A stretch of DNA of 64,000 bases from UBA9676 sp963741615 (lineage in GTDB: Bacteria > Actinomycetota > Actinomycetes > Streptosporangiales > Streptosporangiaceae). The notes beneath the pieces were generated by a model. It saw only the letters and a list, made by a program, of their open reading frames with translations, made no database searches and was not told the DNA's origin. The stretch spans positions 1-64,000 of the forward strand of contig CAVUIU010000002.1 of assembly GCA_963741615.1 (NCBI GenBank), read 5' to 3'. Numbering within the stretch: the stretch's first letter is position 1; each line of letters starts with the position of its first letter. Position numbers and translations under genes: made by a program. Below are positions 35,048 through 43,764 of this stretch, in pieces.

Positions 35048-37939
35048 TCAATTCCTGCAGGGTGGCTGGTATGGCAGCTGCCTGATATCAGCGTCCCACA
35101 CCTGAGGCGTGAGGACATTTCCGGTTGTGGCGCAGATCCGCTTCTTGGCGTACCCGACGTTGAGGTTCCACAGCCGGACGGTGAGATCACTGCTGCCACT
35201 GGCCAATGTCTGGCCATGGGGGCTGAACGTGACGAAATAGACGATGCCGGTGTGACCGGTCAGTGGCTGGCCCTTCGCCCGGGGATGGCCGGGATCGGCC
35301 ACATCCCAGAGCCGGATCGTGCCGTCGCCGTTGCCGCTGGCCAGCGTCCGGCCATCCGGGCTGAACGCCACCGAATAGGCGCCACCGGTGTTGCCCGTCA
35401 GGGGACCGCCGATCTGCACGGGATGGCCGGGATCGGTCACGTTCCACAACCGGACGAGGTCGTCAAGGCTTCCGCTGGCCAGGATGTGACCGTCCGGGCT
35501 GAACGCGACCGAGAAAGCAGGGCGGATGCCGCTGCTGAGCGGTTTGCCGAGCGACACGGGATGGGCGGGATCGGTCACGTCCCACAGCCGGACGGTGCCG
35601 TCAGCGCCCCCGCTGGCCAGCAGGTGACCGTCCGGGCTGAACGCGACCGTAGGTACGCCGCCGACGCCGCCATCCAGCGGCTGGCCGAGCGGCCTGGGCC
35701 GGGCGGGATCGGTCACGTCCCACAGCCGGACCGGCCCGCCGCCGCCGGTTGCCAGCAGAGGGTGATCAGGGCTGAACGCCAGTGAAATCACCTGGCCGGC
35801 CAGCGGCTTGCCAACAGCCCTTGGTCGCGCGGGGTCGGCCACATCCCACATCAGCAGCTTGCCGTCAGAGCCCCCGCTGGCCAGCAGGTGGCCATGGTGG
35901 CTGAACGCCACCGCGAAGACGGTGCTGGTGTGGCCGGTCAGCACGGTCGCAGGCAGGTTCCATAGCCAGATCTGCCCGTCGTTGCTGCCGCTGGCCAGCG
36001 TGTGGCCATCCGGGCTGAACGCCAGCGACGTGACAGGCCCGCTGTTGGCGGACGCGGGCTGGAACAGCGGCTGTGGGTGCGCCGGATCGGCCATGTTCCA
36101 CACCCGGACCGTCCCGTCGGCATCGCCGCTCGCCAGTTCGCTGCCATCCCGGCTGAACGCCACCGAGTAGACAGGGCCGGTGCCGCCGGTCAGCGGCGGG
36201 ATGATCAGCCGGGGGTGCCCGGGATCGGCCACATTCCGCAGCCAGGTCGTGTCGTCGTAGCTGCCGCTGGCCAGTGTCCGGCCATCGGGGCTGAACGCGA
36301 TCGAGGTGATGGGACCGGTCTGACCGGTCAATGGCGGGCCAAGCTGGCGGGCCCGGGCGGGATCGGACACATCCCACAACTGGATCGCTTTGTCCTCGCC
36401 GCCGACCGCCAGCACATGGCCATCCGGGCTGAACACCACCGAATTGACGGCGGGCGGGCTGTGCAGCGGCCCGCTGAGCGCCCCCGCGCTCTTCAGGGGC
36501 CCGCCGACGGTCACCGGGCGTGCCGGGTCGGCCGTGTCCCACAGCCACACGAGGCCATCATCACCGCCGGCAGCCACCGTGTGGCCATCGGGGCTGAACG
36601 CGACCGAATTGACGGGTAGCAAGCTCGCAAAGGTGCGGCCCAGCAAACGGGGCGCAGCGGGATCGGACACATTCCACAGCCGCAGCATCCCGTCTGAGCT
36701 GCCGCTCGCCAGCGTGCGGCCATCCGGGCTGAACGCGACCGAGAGCACGGTGGCGCCGACCCGGACCTTGCCGAGCGCCCGGGGATGGCCGGGATCGGCC
36801 ACATCCCAGAACCGGATCGTGCCGTCGTAGCCGCCGCTGGCCAGCGTCCGGCCGTCCGGGCTGAACGCCACCGAATAGGCCGGGCGCCGGTCGCCGGTCA
36901 GGGGTGCGGCAAGTGGTGAGTTCTGCGTGCTCAGCAGGCGCGAGGTGAGATCTGGTGTCCTCTGCATGTGGTAGGCGGCCAGGTTGAGCTGGGCCGCGAC
37001 CGGTGTGTCGCTGGTGGCGAACGCCGCGGCCTCGGCGACCGTCTGGGTGTAAATGGCCTGGTCACGTTGCTGAATGGCTTGCTTGCCCCGCTCGTAGGCG
37101 AGGACCGATGTCATCGAGGCCAGCACAACCAGCACGCTCAGCACCGCTATCACAGCCCGGACGATCCGGCGGGTTCGCCGCTGCTGCCGGACATCCTCTC
37201 CCTCGATCTCTTCCTTGGGGACCTCGCGTATGGCCGCCGCAAGCGTGGCGATCTGGTCCCGGAATCTGGCGTTGCGCAGGGTAAGGCCCGCGTCGCGGCG
37301 GGCCCAGGTCATATCCAGATACTTGGGCTCGGCTGGGAAAACGCCGCGCAGCGCCCGGTTCCCGGCAGTAGAGCCCGGGGTCAGATCACCACTGCCGCTG
37401 TTCCAGACCCAGGTGCCGCTGGTGACCACGACCAGCAGATGATCCGTGCCCTTGCTGGCGACCCAGTGGGTGATCTCTTCGCCGACCCAGTCCGACACGG
37501 CCGCCTCGGGTGAGGCCAGCAGGACAAACCAGCGCGATGCGTCAAGCGCGGCCCGGATGCTGGGCCAGAGCCCGGAGCTGACAGGCAGGCTGGTCTCGTC
37601 CCGGAACACCTCCATGGCCCGGCGCCGGTTCCACGGCTTGGCCAGATGCTGCATACCGCGCTGCACGACCGGGGCGAACACGCCGTCGGCGTCGTGGGCA
37701 TACGAGATAAAGGCGTCGTAGCTCTTGCGCGGGCCTTCCGGGGCAGCCGTGCTGGCAGCGGCCTCCGATTCCTCGACACCCACGTTCAGCCAGCCCCCCC
37801 ATGAGGCAGCCCGGTTCTTGGCCGGCCCGGTAGATGCCTCGTCGCGTAGCGGACGTGGGAGCTCACCTTTTCCCGAGTCATTCCGATGCCCGCCCACCAG
37901 TCTGAAGTGTCGTCGATAAGAGAGAGCACGCATCCGCAC
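35048..37939 (-). CDS. TIR-domain, single-pass membrane, WD40-repeat protein
   Basis: This protein is up to 963 aa long. Residues about 72-200 form a TIR_2 domain (SYDAFISYAHDADGVFAPVV, EVFRDETSL, SRWFVLLASPEAAVSDWVGE); one membrane helix follows near 262-285 (VIAVLSVLVVLASMTSVLAY), and about residues 350-930 hold 13 visible WD40 blades, each with a VAFSPDG-x-x-LASG-x-x-DG-x-x-x-LWD core, so two seven-bladed propellers minus one degenerate blade. The end, ICATTGNVLTPQVWDADIRQ, is shared by actinobacterial NACHT/caspase/TIR-WD40 proteins. The start may be GTG 37939, ATG 37933 or GTG 37783. Such TIR proteins can cleave NAD or act in protein signalling; WD40 would be the sensor. No partner gene is adjacent. 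Confidence 0.85.
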   Translation of the reverse strand: MRMRALSYRRHFRLVGGHRNDSGKGELPRPLRDEASTGPAKNRAASWGGWLNVGVEESEAAASTAAPEGPRKSYDAFISYAHDADGVFAPVVQRGMQHLAKPWNRRRAMEVFRDETSLPVSSGLWPSIRAALDASRWFVLLASPEAAVSDWVGEEITHWVASKGTDHLLVVVTSGTWVWNSGSGDLTPGSTAGNRALRGVFPAEPKYLDMTWARRDAGLTLRNARFRDQIATLAAAIREVPKEEIEGEDVRQQRRTRRIVRAVIAVLSVLVVLASMTSVLAYERGKQAIQQRDQAIYTQTVAEAAAFATSDTPVAAQLNLAAYHMQRTPDLTSRLLSTQNSPLAAPLTGDRRPAYSVAFSPDGRTLASGGYDGTIRFWDVADPGHPRALGKVRVGATVLSVAFSPDGRTLASGSSDGMLRLWNVSDPAAPRLLGRTFASLLPVNSVAFSPDGHTVAAGGDDGLVWLWDTADPARPVTVGGPLKSAGALSGPLHSPPAVNSVVFSPDGHVLAVGGEDKAIQLWDVSDPARARQLGPPLTGQTGPITSIAFSPDGRTLASGSYDDTTWLRNVADPGHPRLIIPPLTGGTGPVYSVAFSRDGSELASGDADGTVRVWNMADPAHPQPLFQPASANSGPVTSLAFSPDGHTLASGSNDGQIWLWNLPATVLTGHTSTVFAVAFSHHGHLLASGGSDGKLLMWDVADPARPRAVGKPLAGQVISLAFSPDHPLLATGGGGPVRLWDVTDPARPRPLGQPLDGGVGGVPTVAFSPDGHLLASGGADGTVRLWDVTDPAHPVSLGKPLSSGIRPAFSVAFSPDGHILASGSLDDLVRLWNVTDPGHPVQIGGPLTGNTGGAYSVAFSPDGRTLASGNGDGTIRLWDVADPGHPRAKGQPLTGHTGIVYFVTFSPHGQTLASGSSDLTVRLWNLNVGYAKKRICATTGNVLTPQVWDADIRQLPYQPPCRN

Positions 37940-38161
37940 GCGCTGATACGTCTTTAATCCTGATCGCGGAAAGTCAAAATAATGGTAGAGCCATCTCCGT
38001 CAGCCATCCCCGCGCGTGACCTGAAGACGTGCCAGTTCCGTGCCGGAACGCACGCAGGTCAGCCGCGTGCCGGGTGCGGCGGCGGGCCCGGCGCGTTAAG
38101 CGCGGCTCCTCGGTGGCATGTGGCCTGAGCTTGGTGGGAACCCTGGTATAGGGAGGGGCGG

Positions 38162-39031
38162 ATGGCGCTGTGGCAGTTGCTGGCCGGTGGCGGGCGCAGG
38201 CTCGCCCGGGGCCCGGCCGGGCTGGGCCCGCAGGAACTGCTGGCCGCTTCGGTGACCATTGACGGGCTGCTCGGCGGCGCGCCGGGTGCGCTCGCGGCGG
38301 CCCTGCGCGGGCCCGCGGCCGGGCCGGTGCCCGAGGGCGCGCGCGTGGTGGCGCCGATCGGCGGGCAAGAGGTGTGGGCCGCGGGGGTGACCTACACGCG
38401 CAGCCGCGACGCGCGGGTGGCCGAAACCGGGACGCCGGATCCCTACGAGCGCGTCTACGCCGCCGAGCGGCCGGAGCTGTTCTTCAAGGCGGCGCCCGGG
38501 CGGGTGCGGGGCCCCGGGGAGCCGGTGGGCATCCGCGCCGATTCGGGATGGGATGTGCCCGAACCCGAGCTGGCCGTCGTCGCCGACTCCGGTGGCCGGA
38601 TCGTCGGGTACGCGAACGGCAACGACATGTCATCGCGGAGCATCGAGGGCGAGAACCCGCTGTACCTGCCACAGGCCAAGATCTACACGGGCAGTTGTGC
38701 CCTCGGGCCATGCCTGGCCACCCCCGATGAGGTTCCCGGCCTGGCCTCGCTGCTGATCAGCCTGCGGGTGGTCCGCGACGGCGCCGAGGTGGTCGCCGAC
38801 ACGGTCAAGGTGGCCGAGCTGCACCGCCAGCCCGGCGAGCTGGTGCGGTGGCTATTCCGCGCGCTAGAGTTCCCGGTGGGGGTGGTGCTGCTCACCGGCA
38901 CCGCGATCGTCCCGCCGCCCGCCTTCACCCTGCGCGCCGGCGACGAAGTGGTCATCGCGACGACCGGGCTGGGCGAGCTGCGCAACGTGGTCGAGGTCGT
39001 CAAGCCCCCGCGGCCGCCGGGAGGCGGGTGA
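38162..39031 (+). CDS. Fumarylacetoacetate-hydrolase-family protein, KdaD-like
   Basis: This 289-aa protein has the FAH C-terminal fold with metal ligands in SGWDVPEPELAVVADSGGRI (E-x-E) and the Asp in GYANGNDMSSRSIEGENPLY. The LPQAKIYTGSCALGP segment is characteristic of 2-dehydro-3-deoxy-D-arabinonate dehydratase (KdaD-like) members, which open 2-keto-3-deoxy sugar acids to 2,5-dioxovalerate. It is the first gene of an eight-gene operon (ATG 38162 after a GGAGGGG motif). The next ATG follows its stop after one base. The sugar-acid role is inferred from the family, not shown. Confidence 0.8.
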   Translation: MALWQLLAGGGRRLARGPAGLGPQELLAASVTIDGLLGGAPGALAAALRGPAAGPVPEGARVVAPIGGQEVWAAGVTYTRSRDARVAETGTPDPYERVYAAERPELFFKAAPGRVRGPGEPVGIRADSGWDVPEPELAVVADSGGRIVGYANGNDMSSRSIEGENPLYLPQAKIYTGSCALGPCLATPDEVPGLASLLISLRVVRDGAEVVADTVKVAELHRQPGELVRWLFRALEFPVGVVLLTGTAIVPPPAFTLRAGDEVVIATTGLGELRNVVEVVKPPRPPGGG

Positions 39032-39032
39032 G

Positions 39033-40076
39033 ATGCAGGCGGTGCGCTGGCACGCCCGCGGTGACGTGCGGGTCGAGGAGGTGCCGCCGCCCCCGCCGCC
39101 GGGGCCGGGTGAGGTCCAGCTGCGGGTGCGCTGGTGCGGCATCTGCGGCACCGACCTGGAGGAGTGGCTGGACGGGCCGCTGTTCATCCCGGCCGTCGCG
39201 CCGCACCCGGTGACGGGGGTGGCGGCGCCGCTCATCCTCGGGCACGAGTTCGCCGGGGTGGTTACGGCGGCCGGCGAGGGTGTCACCGAGCCCTCACCGG
39301 GCCAGCGGGTCGCCGTCAACACGATCGTCTACTGTGGCGCCTGCCACTGGTGCCGGCGCGGCGAAGTGATCCGCTGCCCGATGCTGGGGGCACTCGGCCT
39401 GCACGGGAATGGCGGGCTCGCGGCCCTGTGCAATGCGCCCGCCAGGATGTGCCTCCCGGTACCGGACTCGGTGGCCGATGACGAGGCCGCGCTGGCTGAG
39501 CCGCTCGCCGTGGCGGTGCGGGCGCTGCGCCGGGGCGGGCTCCGGCCCGGCGAGCGGGCCGCGGTGGTGGGATTGGGCGCGGTCGGGCTGATGGCCGTGC
39601 AGGCGGCTGCCGCGTTCGGTGCGGAATGTGTGGCGGTGGTCGAGCCGCTGGCGGAGCGCCGCGCGCTGGCCATGCGGCTCGGGGCGGACCGCCATGTGTC
39701 ACCTGATGACGCCGCCACGCTGCAGGCCGACGTGGCCGTCGAATGCGCGGGCACCCCGGCTGCCGTCGAGACCGCGGTCCGGGCGCTGCGCACCGGGGGC
39801 CGGGCCGTCGTGCTCGGCATCGGCACCCAGCCGGTGAAGGTGGCCCCGATGGACCTCGTCGGTGGCGAGAAGGCCATCATCGGCTCGCTCTCACACGTCT
39901 GGGATGACGATTTCCGCATCGCGCTGCGCCTGCTCGGCCGGGGCGCCGTGCGGGCCGCGCCGCTGATCACCGACCGGATCCCGCTCAGCGCGGCCGTGAC
40001 CCGCGGCCTCGCGCTGCTCCGGGACGAACCCGGAAGCCACGTGAAGATCCTCGTCCAGCCTGGAGGTCCCGGATGA
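39033..40076 (+). CDS. Zinc-dependent medium-chain alcohol dehydrogenase
   Basis: This 347-aa MDR enzyme has catalytic zinc ligands in CGICGTDLEEW (Cys) and ILGHEFAGVV (His-Glu), a four-Cys structural zinc lobe (CGACHWCRRGEVIRC) and the NAD(P) motif VVGLGAVGLMAVQAAAAFGA. It is nearest to sorbitol, threonine or 2,3-butanediol dehydrogenases, in which the Glu of GHE also binds zinc. It should oxidise a secondary alcohol. It overlaps the following RraA gene by four bases (ATGA, 40073-40076), so the two are translationally coupled. Confidence 0.87.
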   Translation: MQAVRWHARGDVRVEEVPPPPPPGPGEVQLRVRWCGICGTDLEEWLDGPLFIPAVAPHPVTGVAAPLILGHEFAGVVTAAGEGVTEPSPGQRVAVNTIVYCGACHWCRRGEVIRCPMLGALGLHGNGGLAALCNAPARMCLPVPDSVADDEAALAEPLAVAVRALRRGGLRPGERAAVVGLGAVGLMAVQAAAAFGAECVAVVEPLAERRALAMRLGADRHVSPDDAATLQADVAVECAGTPAAVETAVRALRTGGRAVVLGIGTQPVKVAPMDLVGGEKAIIGSLSHVWDDDFRIALRLLGRGAVRAAPLITDRIPLSAAVTRGLALLRDEPGSHVKILVQPGGPG

Positions 40077-40738
40077 GCGCCGCCGACGCCAGTATGCTGC
40101 CTGACCTGGTGGCGGGGCAGCTCTCCACGGCGGTCGTGTCGGACGTCCTGGACCAGCTCGGCCACCGCGACCACGTCCTCGACCCTGCCATCCGCCCGCT
40201 CGGCGACGCCGCGGTCATCGCCGGCTGGGCCAATCCCTTCCTCGTCGCCGAGGTGGACGAGATCCCCGCCGATCCCTACACCGGCGAGATCGCCGCCATG
40301 GACGAGATCGCCCCGGGGGACGTGGTTCTCATCGCCGCGGGCGGCTCGGCACGTGCCGCCTGCTGGGGAGAGCTGTTCTCAGCGGCGGCACGCGCCCGGG
40401 GCGCCCGCGGCACCCTGATCGATGGCTACTGCCGCGACGCGCAGATGATCGCCGCCCTCGGCTACCCGGTGTGGTGCCGCGGGCTGCTGCCGCTGGACGT
40501 CAAGGGACGGCTCGCGGTGACCGGGTGGCGGCGGCCCGCCGTCGTCGGCGGCCTGGCGGTCCGGCCAGGGGATCTGGTGGTGGCTGACGCCGACGGGGTG
40601 GTCGTCGTCCCGGCTGGGCTCGCCGCCGAGGCGGCCGGGCGCGCGCTGGAGAAGGTGTCGAAGGAGAACGGGGTACGGGACGCGCTGGCGGAGGGGAGCA
40701 CGCTGCGCAGCGCCTACGACCGGTTCGGCGTCCTGTGA
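40073..40738 (+). CDS. RraA-like protein (possible aldolase/decarboxylase)
   Basis: This 221-aa protein has the RraA/HMG-aldolase fold: VVSDVLDQLGHRDHVLDPAI, the ligand loop ARGTLIDGYCRDAQMIAALG (Arg-Asp of the D-G-x-x-R-D signature) and LVVADADGVVVVPAGLAAEA. Members with this R-D pair bind Mg and cleave or decarboxylate 4-hydroxy-2-oxo acids (for example 4-hydroxy-4-methyl-2-oxoglutarate) or act as RNase E inhibitors; the former fits the catabolic operon. It starts inside the last codon of the dehydrogenase gene. Confidence 0.85.
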   Translation: MSAADASMLPDLVAGQLSTAVVSDVLDQLGHRDHVLDPAIRPLGDAAVIAGWANPFLVAEVDEIPADPYTGEIAAMDEIAPGDVVLIAAGGSARAACWGELFSAAARARGARGTLIDGYCRDAQMIAALGYPVWCRGLLPLDVKGRLAVTGWRRPAVVGGLAVRPGDLVVADADGVVVVPAGLAAEAAGRALEKVSKENGVRDALAEGSTLRSAYDRFGVL

Positions 40739-40802
40739 GCGTTCGCCGGCCTGGGCTGAGGTTCGCCGGCTGATGCCGCCGGCGGAACAGGACGGGAGCA
40801 GG

Positions 40803-41771
40803 ATGGAAATCGCCGACGGAATCCACCGCATCGAGACGCCACTGGGGGACCGGGTCAACTGCGTGTACCTGTTCGCGGGTACCCGCTGCGCGCTGCTGTT
40901 CGACACCGCGATCGGCCCGGCGGTCACCTCCCACGTGGAGCCGTATCTCACCACGCTGGGCGTCGAGCCTGCGCGCATCCGTTATGTCGTCAACAGCCAC
41001 TGCGACTGGGATCACCACGGTGGCAATGGCGCGGTGCGCGACCTTGCGCCGCCGGCGGTGCTCTGCTGCCATGAACTGGACCGGCCACTGGTCGAGGACG
41101 CCGATCTGCTGTTCGCGCGCCGGTACGACGAGCTTGCCGCGGACGGCATCACCGAGCCGGCGGCGACCCGGCGGTTTGTCGCCGCCCATACCCGCCAGGT
41201 GCCCATCGACCTGGGCCTGTCCGGCGGCGAGCGGTTCTGTCTCGGTTCCGGCTGGGCCGTTGACCTGCTTCACACCCCCGGGCACTCGCGTGGGCACGTG
41301 AGCATCCATGATCCGCGTAGCCACACGCTGGTGGTCGGGGACGCGGTGCTCGGGAACGCGGTGCTGCTCGCTGACGGCAGCCCGGCGTTCCCGCCGACCT
41401 ACCGTTACGTCGACACCTACCTCGCCACCGTGCAGCGGCTGCAGGCGATCGGGCCGGACCTGCTGCTGACCGCTCACTACCCGGTCTACCGCGGGCCGGA
41501 TGCCGCCGGGTTCCTCGGGGAAACCAGGGTCTTCACCGACCGGGTGGAGGCCGTGCTGCGCAGGGAACTGGCCGCGGCCGCGGAGCCGGTCACGATGGCA
41601 GCGCTGACGGAGCGGCTCGGCCCCCTGCTCGGCCAGTGGCCCGGCGAAGCGAACCAGTTCCTCTCCCAGCCGCTGCTGGGTCACCTGGAGCGGCTGGAGC
41701 GTTACGGGCTCGTTCACCGCTCCCGGGGGGCGGGCGGCCGGACGGCATATGCGTGGTCGGGGGACAGGTGA
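40803..41771 (+). CDS. MBL-fold hydrolase with an HxDxDHHGG metal motif
   Basis: This 322-aa metallo-beta-lactamase-fold protein has the metal-binding motif VVNSHCDWDHHGG, in which the second His of the usual HxHxDH is Asp (HCDWDH), then HTPGHSRGHVSIHD (third His) and DAVLGNAV (bridging Asp). The C-terminal 90 residues have a winged-helix look (LGHLERLERYGLVHRSRGAG), which is common at the end of acyl-CoA or lactone MBL hydrolases. Start: ATG 40803 (GGGAGC before it); the earlier ATG 40773 lacks a site. In the operon it may act on a lactone or CoA ester (inference). The last codon overlaps the next gene's GTG. Confidence 0.8.
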   Translation: MEIADGIHRIETPLGDRVNCVYLFAGTRCALLFDTAIGPAVTSHVEPYLTTLGVEPARIRYVVNSHCDWDHHGGNGAVRDLAPPAVLCCHELDRPLVEDADLLFARRYDELAADGITEPAATRRFVAAHTRQVPIDLGLSGGERFCLGSGWAVDLLHTPGHSRGHVSIHDPRSHTLVVGDAVLGNAVLLADGSPAFPPTYRYVDTYLATVQRLQAIGPDLLLTAHYPVYRGPDAAGFLGETRVFTDRVEAVLRRELAAAAEPVTMAALTERLGPLLGQWPGEANQFLSQPLLGHLERLERYGLVHRSRGAGGRTAYAWSGDR

Positions 41772-42526
41772 GCGGACTGGCCGGCCGGGTCGCGCTGGTG
41801 ACCGGGGCAGCGGGCGGGCTGGGCTCGGTGACCGCCGCCGCGCTGGCCGCGGCCGGCGCCCGGGTGCTGCTGCTGGACCTGCCGGAAAGCCCCGGGGAGC
41901 GGGTCACCGCCGGGATCGGGGCGGCGCCGGGCCCGGGATCCGCCAGGTTCGTGCCCGGTGACCTGGCCGACCTGGACGCGACACGTGCCCTCGTCGCCGG
42001 GCTCGCCGGCGAGCACGGCCGGATCGACATCCTGGTCAACAACGCCGCCGTCTACCCCAGCAAGCCGTTCGCGGATTACACGACGGCCGAGTGGCAGCGG
42101 GTCCAGCGCATCAATGCCGATGCGGCCTTCGTGTGTGCCCAGGCGGTGCTGCCCGGCATGCGGGAGGCAGGGTACGGGCGCATCATCAACATCGCGAGCA
42201 TCACCTTCTTCGGTGGCTGGGACCTGCTCGCGCCGTACGTCACCTCCAAGGGTGCGCTGGTCGGGCTCACCCGCGCGCTCGCGCGGGAGCTTGGCCAGCA
42301 CGGGATCACCGTCAATGCCATCGCCCCCGGCGCGTTCCCCACCGCGGCCGAGGAGATTCACCCTGACCGCGAGGGATACGAGCGGTTCGTGCTCGATCAC
42401 CAGTCGGTGAAGCGGCGGGGCAGGCCGCAGGATGTGGCGACGGCCGTGCTGTTCTTCGCCGGCGAGGAAAGCGGGTTCATCACCGGGCAGCTGATCGCCG
42501 TCGACGGCGGCTGGGTCATGCACTGA
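41768..42526 (+). CDS. SDR-family NAD(P)-dependent oxidoreductase
   Basis: This 252-aa classical SDR has VALVTGAAGGLGSVTAAALA (cofactor), DILVNNAAVYPSKPFADYTT, IINIASITFFGGWDLLAPYV (catalytic Ser), SKGALVGLTRALARELGQHG (Tyr-x3-Lys as YVTSK) and a FITGQLIAVDGGWVMH end. It is of usual length. The GTG at 41768 overlaps the stop of the preceding gene (GTGA). The upstream in-frame residues from 41636 are shadow of the MBL gene and are excluded. Substrate: presumably the alcohol or ketone form of the operon's pathway intermediate. Confidence 0.9.
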   Translation: MSGLAGRVALVTGAAGGLGSVTAAALAAAGARVLLLDLPESPGERVTAGIGAAPGPGSARFVPGDLADLDATRALVAGLAGEHGRIDILVNNAAVYPSKPFADYTTAEWQRVQRINADAAFVCAQAVLPGMREAGYGRIINIASITFFGGWDLLAPYVTSKGALVGLTRALARELGQHGITVNAIAPGAFPTAAEEIHPDREGYERFVLDHQSVKRRGRPQDVATAVLFFAGEESGFITGQLIAVDGGWVMH

Positions 42527-42570
42527 GGGAGCCGCCGGGCCAGAGCCGGGCCGGCCGGAGGGGAGCAGCA

Positions 42571-43764
42571 GTGAGCGTGCTTGATGGTTACCGGGTGCTG
42601 GATCTGTCCATCGCGATGTCCGGGCCGTTCGCGACCATGCGGCTCGGTGACCTCGGCGCCGACGTCATCAAGGTGGAGCCGGTCGGCGGGGAATGGCAGC
42701 GTCACGTGTCGGCCGGCGGCGCGCGGGGGAACCGCGTCAACGTCTCGTTCCTGTCGCTCAACCGGAACAAGCGGAGCCTTGCGGTCAACCTCAAGTCCGG
42801 ACAAGGCCGGGGCCTGGTGCATGAACTGGCCAGGACCGCGGACGTCTTCCTCCAGAACTACCGGCCCGGTGTCGCTGCCCGCCTCGGCATGGACTACAAA
42901 ACGATCTGCGATATCAACCCCCGGATCGTCTACATCTCCATCTCCGGGTACGGCGAGAGCGGGCCCTACGCCGGCCGGCCGGGCCAGGACCTGATCCTGC
43001 AGGGGATGTCGGGCGCCATGTTCTCCGCGGGCCGCGAGAGCGACCCGCCGCAGCCGTCGCCGATGTACGTCGTCAACGCGGTCACCGCCTACACCGCCTT
43101 CGAGGCCGCGCTCGCCGGGCTGCTGCACCGTGAGCGCACCGGTGAGGGCCAGCTGATCGAGGTCAACATGCTCGACGCCATCGTGACACTGCAGATGCAG
43201 GAGATGAGCGTCTTCACCGTCGGCGGCCTGGCACAGCGGCGGTCGGCCGAGCCCCATGCGCACTGTTACATCCGGGCGCCTTACGGCGCTTTCGCGACCG
43301 CCGACGGGTACCTGATCCTGGCCTTCCCCCCGCTGGCCAAGCTCGGCGAGGTGCTCGCCATCCCCGAGCTGGCCGAGATGGACGACGAGGTGGACGGGCA
43401 CGCGCGCCGCGACGAGATCCACGCTCTGGTGGCTGCCAGGCTGCTCGGCCGGCCCGCCAGCGAGTGGCTCGCGCTGCTCGCCGAGCACGACATCTGGGCC
43501 GGTCCGGTCTACTCGTACGCGGACGTGCTGGCCGACCCGCAGGTGCGGCACAACGGCTCGCTCGTCAGTTACCGCCATCCCACCGAGGGCGAGGTGACCT
43601 CCCCGGGCTTCGCGATCAGGTTCACCTCCTCGCCGTCGTCGGTGCGCCAGGGCGCGCCGCTGGCCGGCGAGCACACCCGCGAGATCCTGGCCGAGCTCGG
43701 CGTCAGCGAGCAGCAGGCGAACGATCTGCTCGCCGCCGGGGTGGTCGCCGCGGAGCAGCCGTGA
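42571..43764 (+). CDS. CaiB/BaiF-type (class III) CoA transferase
   Basis: This 397-aa CoA transferase shows YRVLDLSIAMSGPFATMRLG, ADVIKVEPVGGEW, the catalytic Asp region RPGQDLILQGMSGAMF, and ISGYGESGPYAGR, all family features. It transfers CoA between carboxylic acids without a free intermediate. The GTG at 42571 is preceded by GGAGGGGAGC. The end overlaps the next gene by four bases (GTGA, 43761-43764). It would activate a carboxylic acid as CoA thioester before the hydratase step encoded at the end of this operon. Confidence 0.93.
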   Translation: MSVLDGYRVLDLSIAMSGPFATMRLGDLGADVIKVEPVGGEWQRHVSAGGARGNRVNVSFLSLNRNKRSLAVNLKSGQGRGLVHELARTADVFLQNYRPGVAARLGMDYKTICDINPRIVYISISGYGESGPYAGRPGQDLILQGMSGAMFSAGRESDPPQPSPMYVVNAVTAYTAFEAALAGLLHRERTGEGQLIEVNMLDAIVTLQMQEMSVFTVGGLAQRRSAEPHAHCYIRAPYGAFATADGYLILAFPPLAKLGEVLAIPELAEMDDEVDGHARRDEIHALVAARLLGRPASEWLALLAEHDIWAGPVYSYADVLADPQVRHNGSLVSYRHPTEGEVTSPGFAIRFTSSPSSVRQGAPLAGEHTREILAELGVSEQQANDLLAAGVVAAEQP

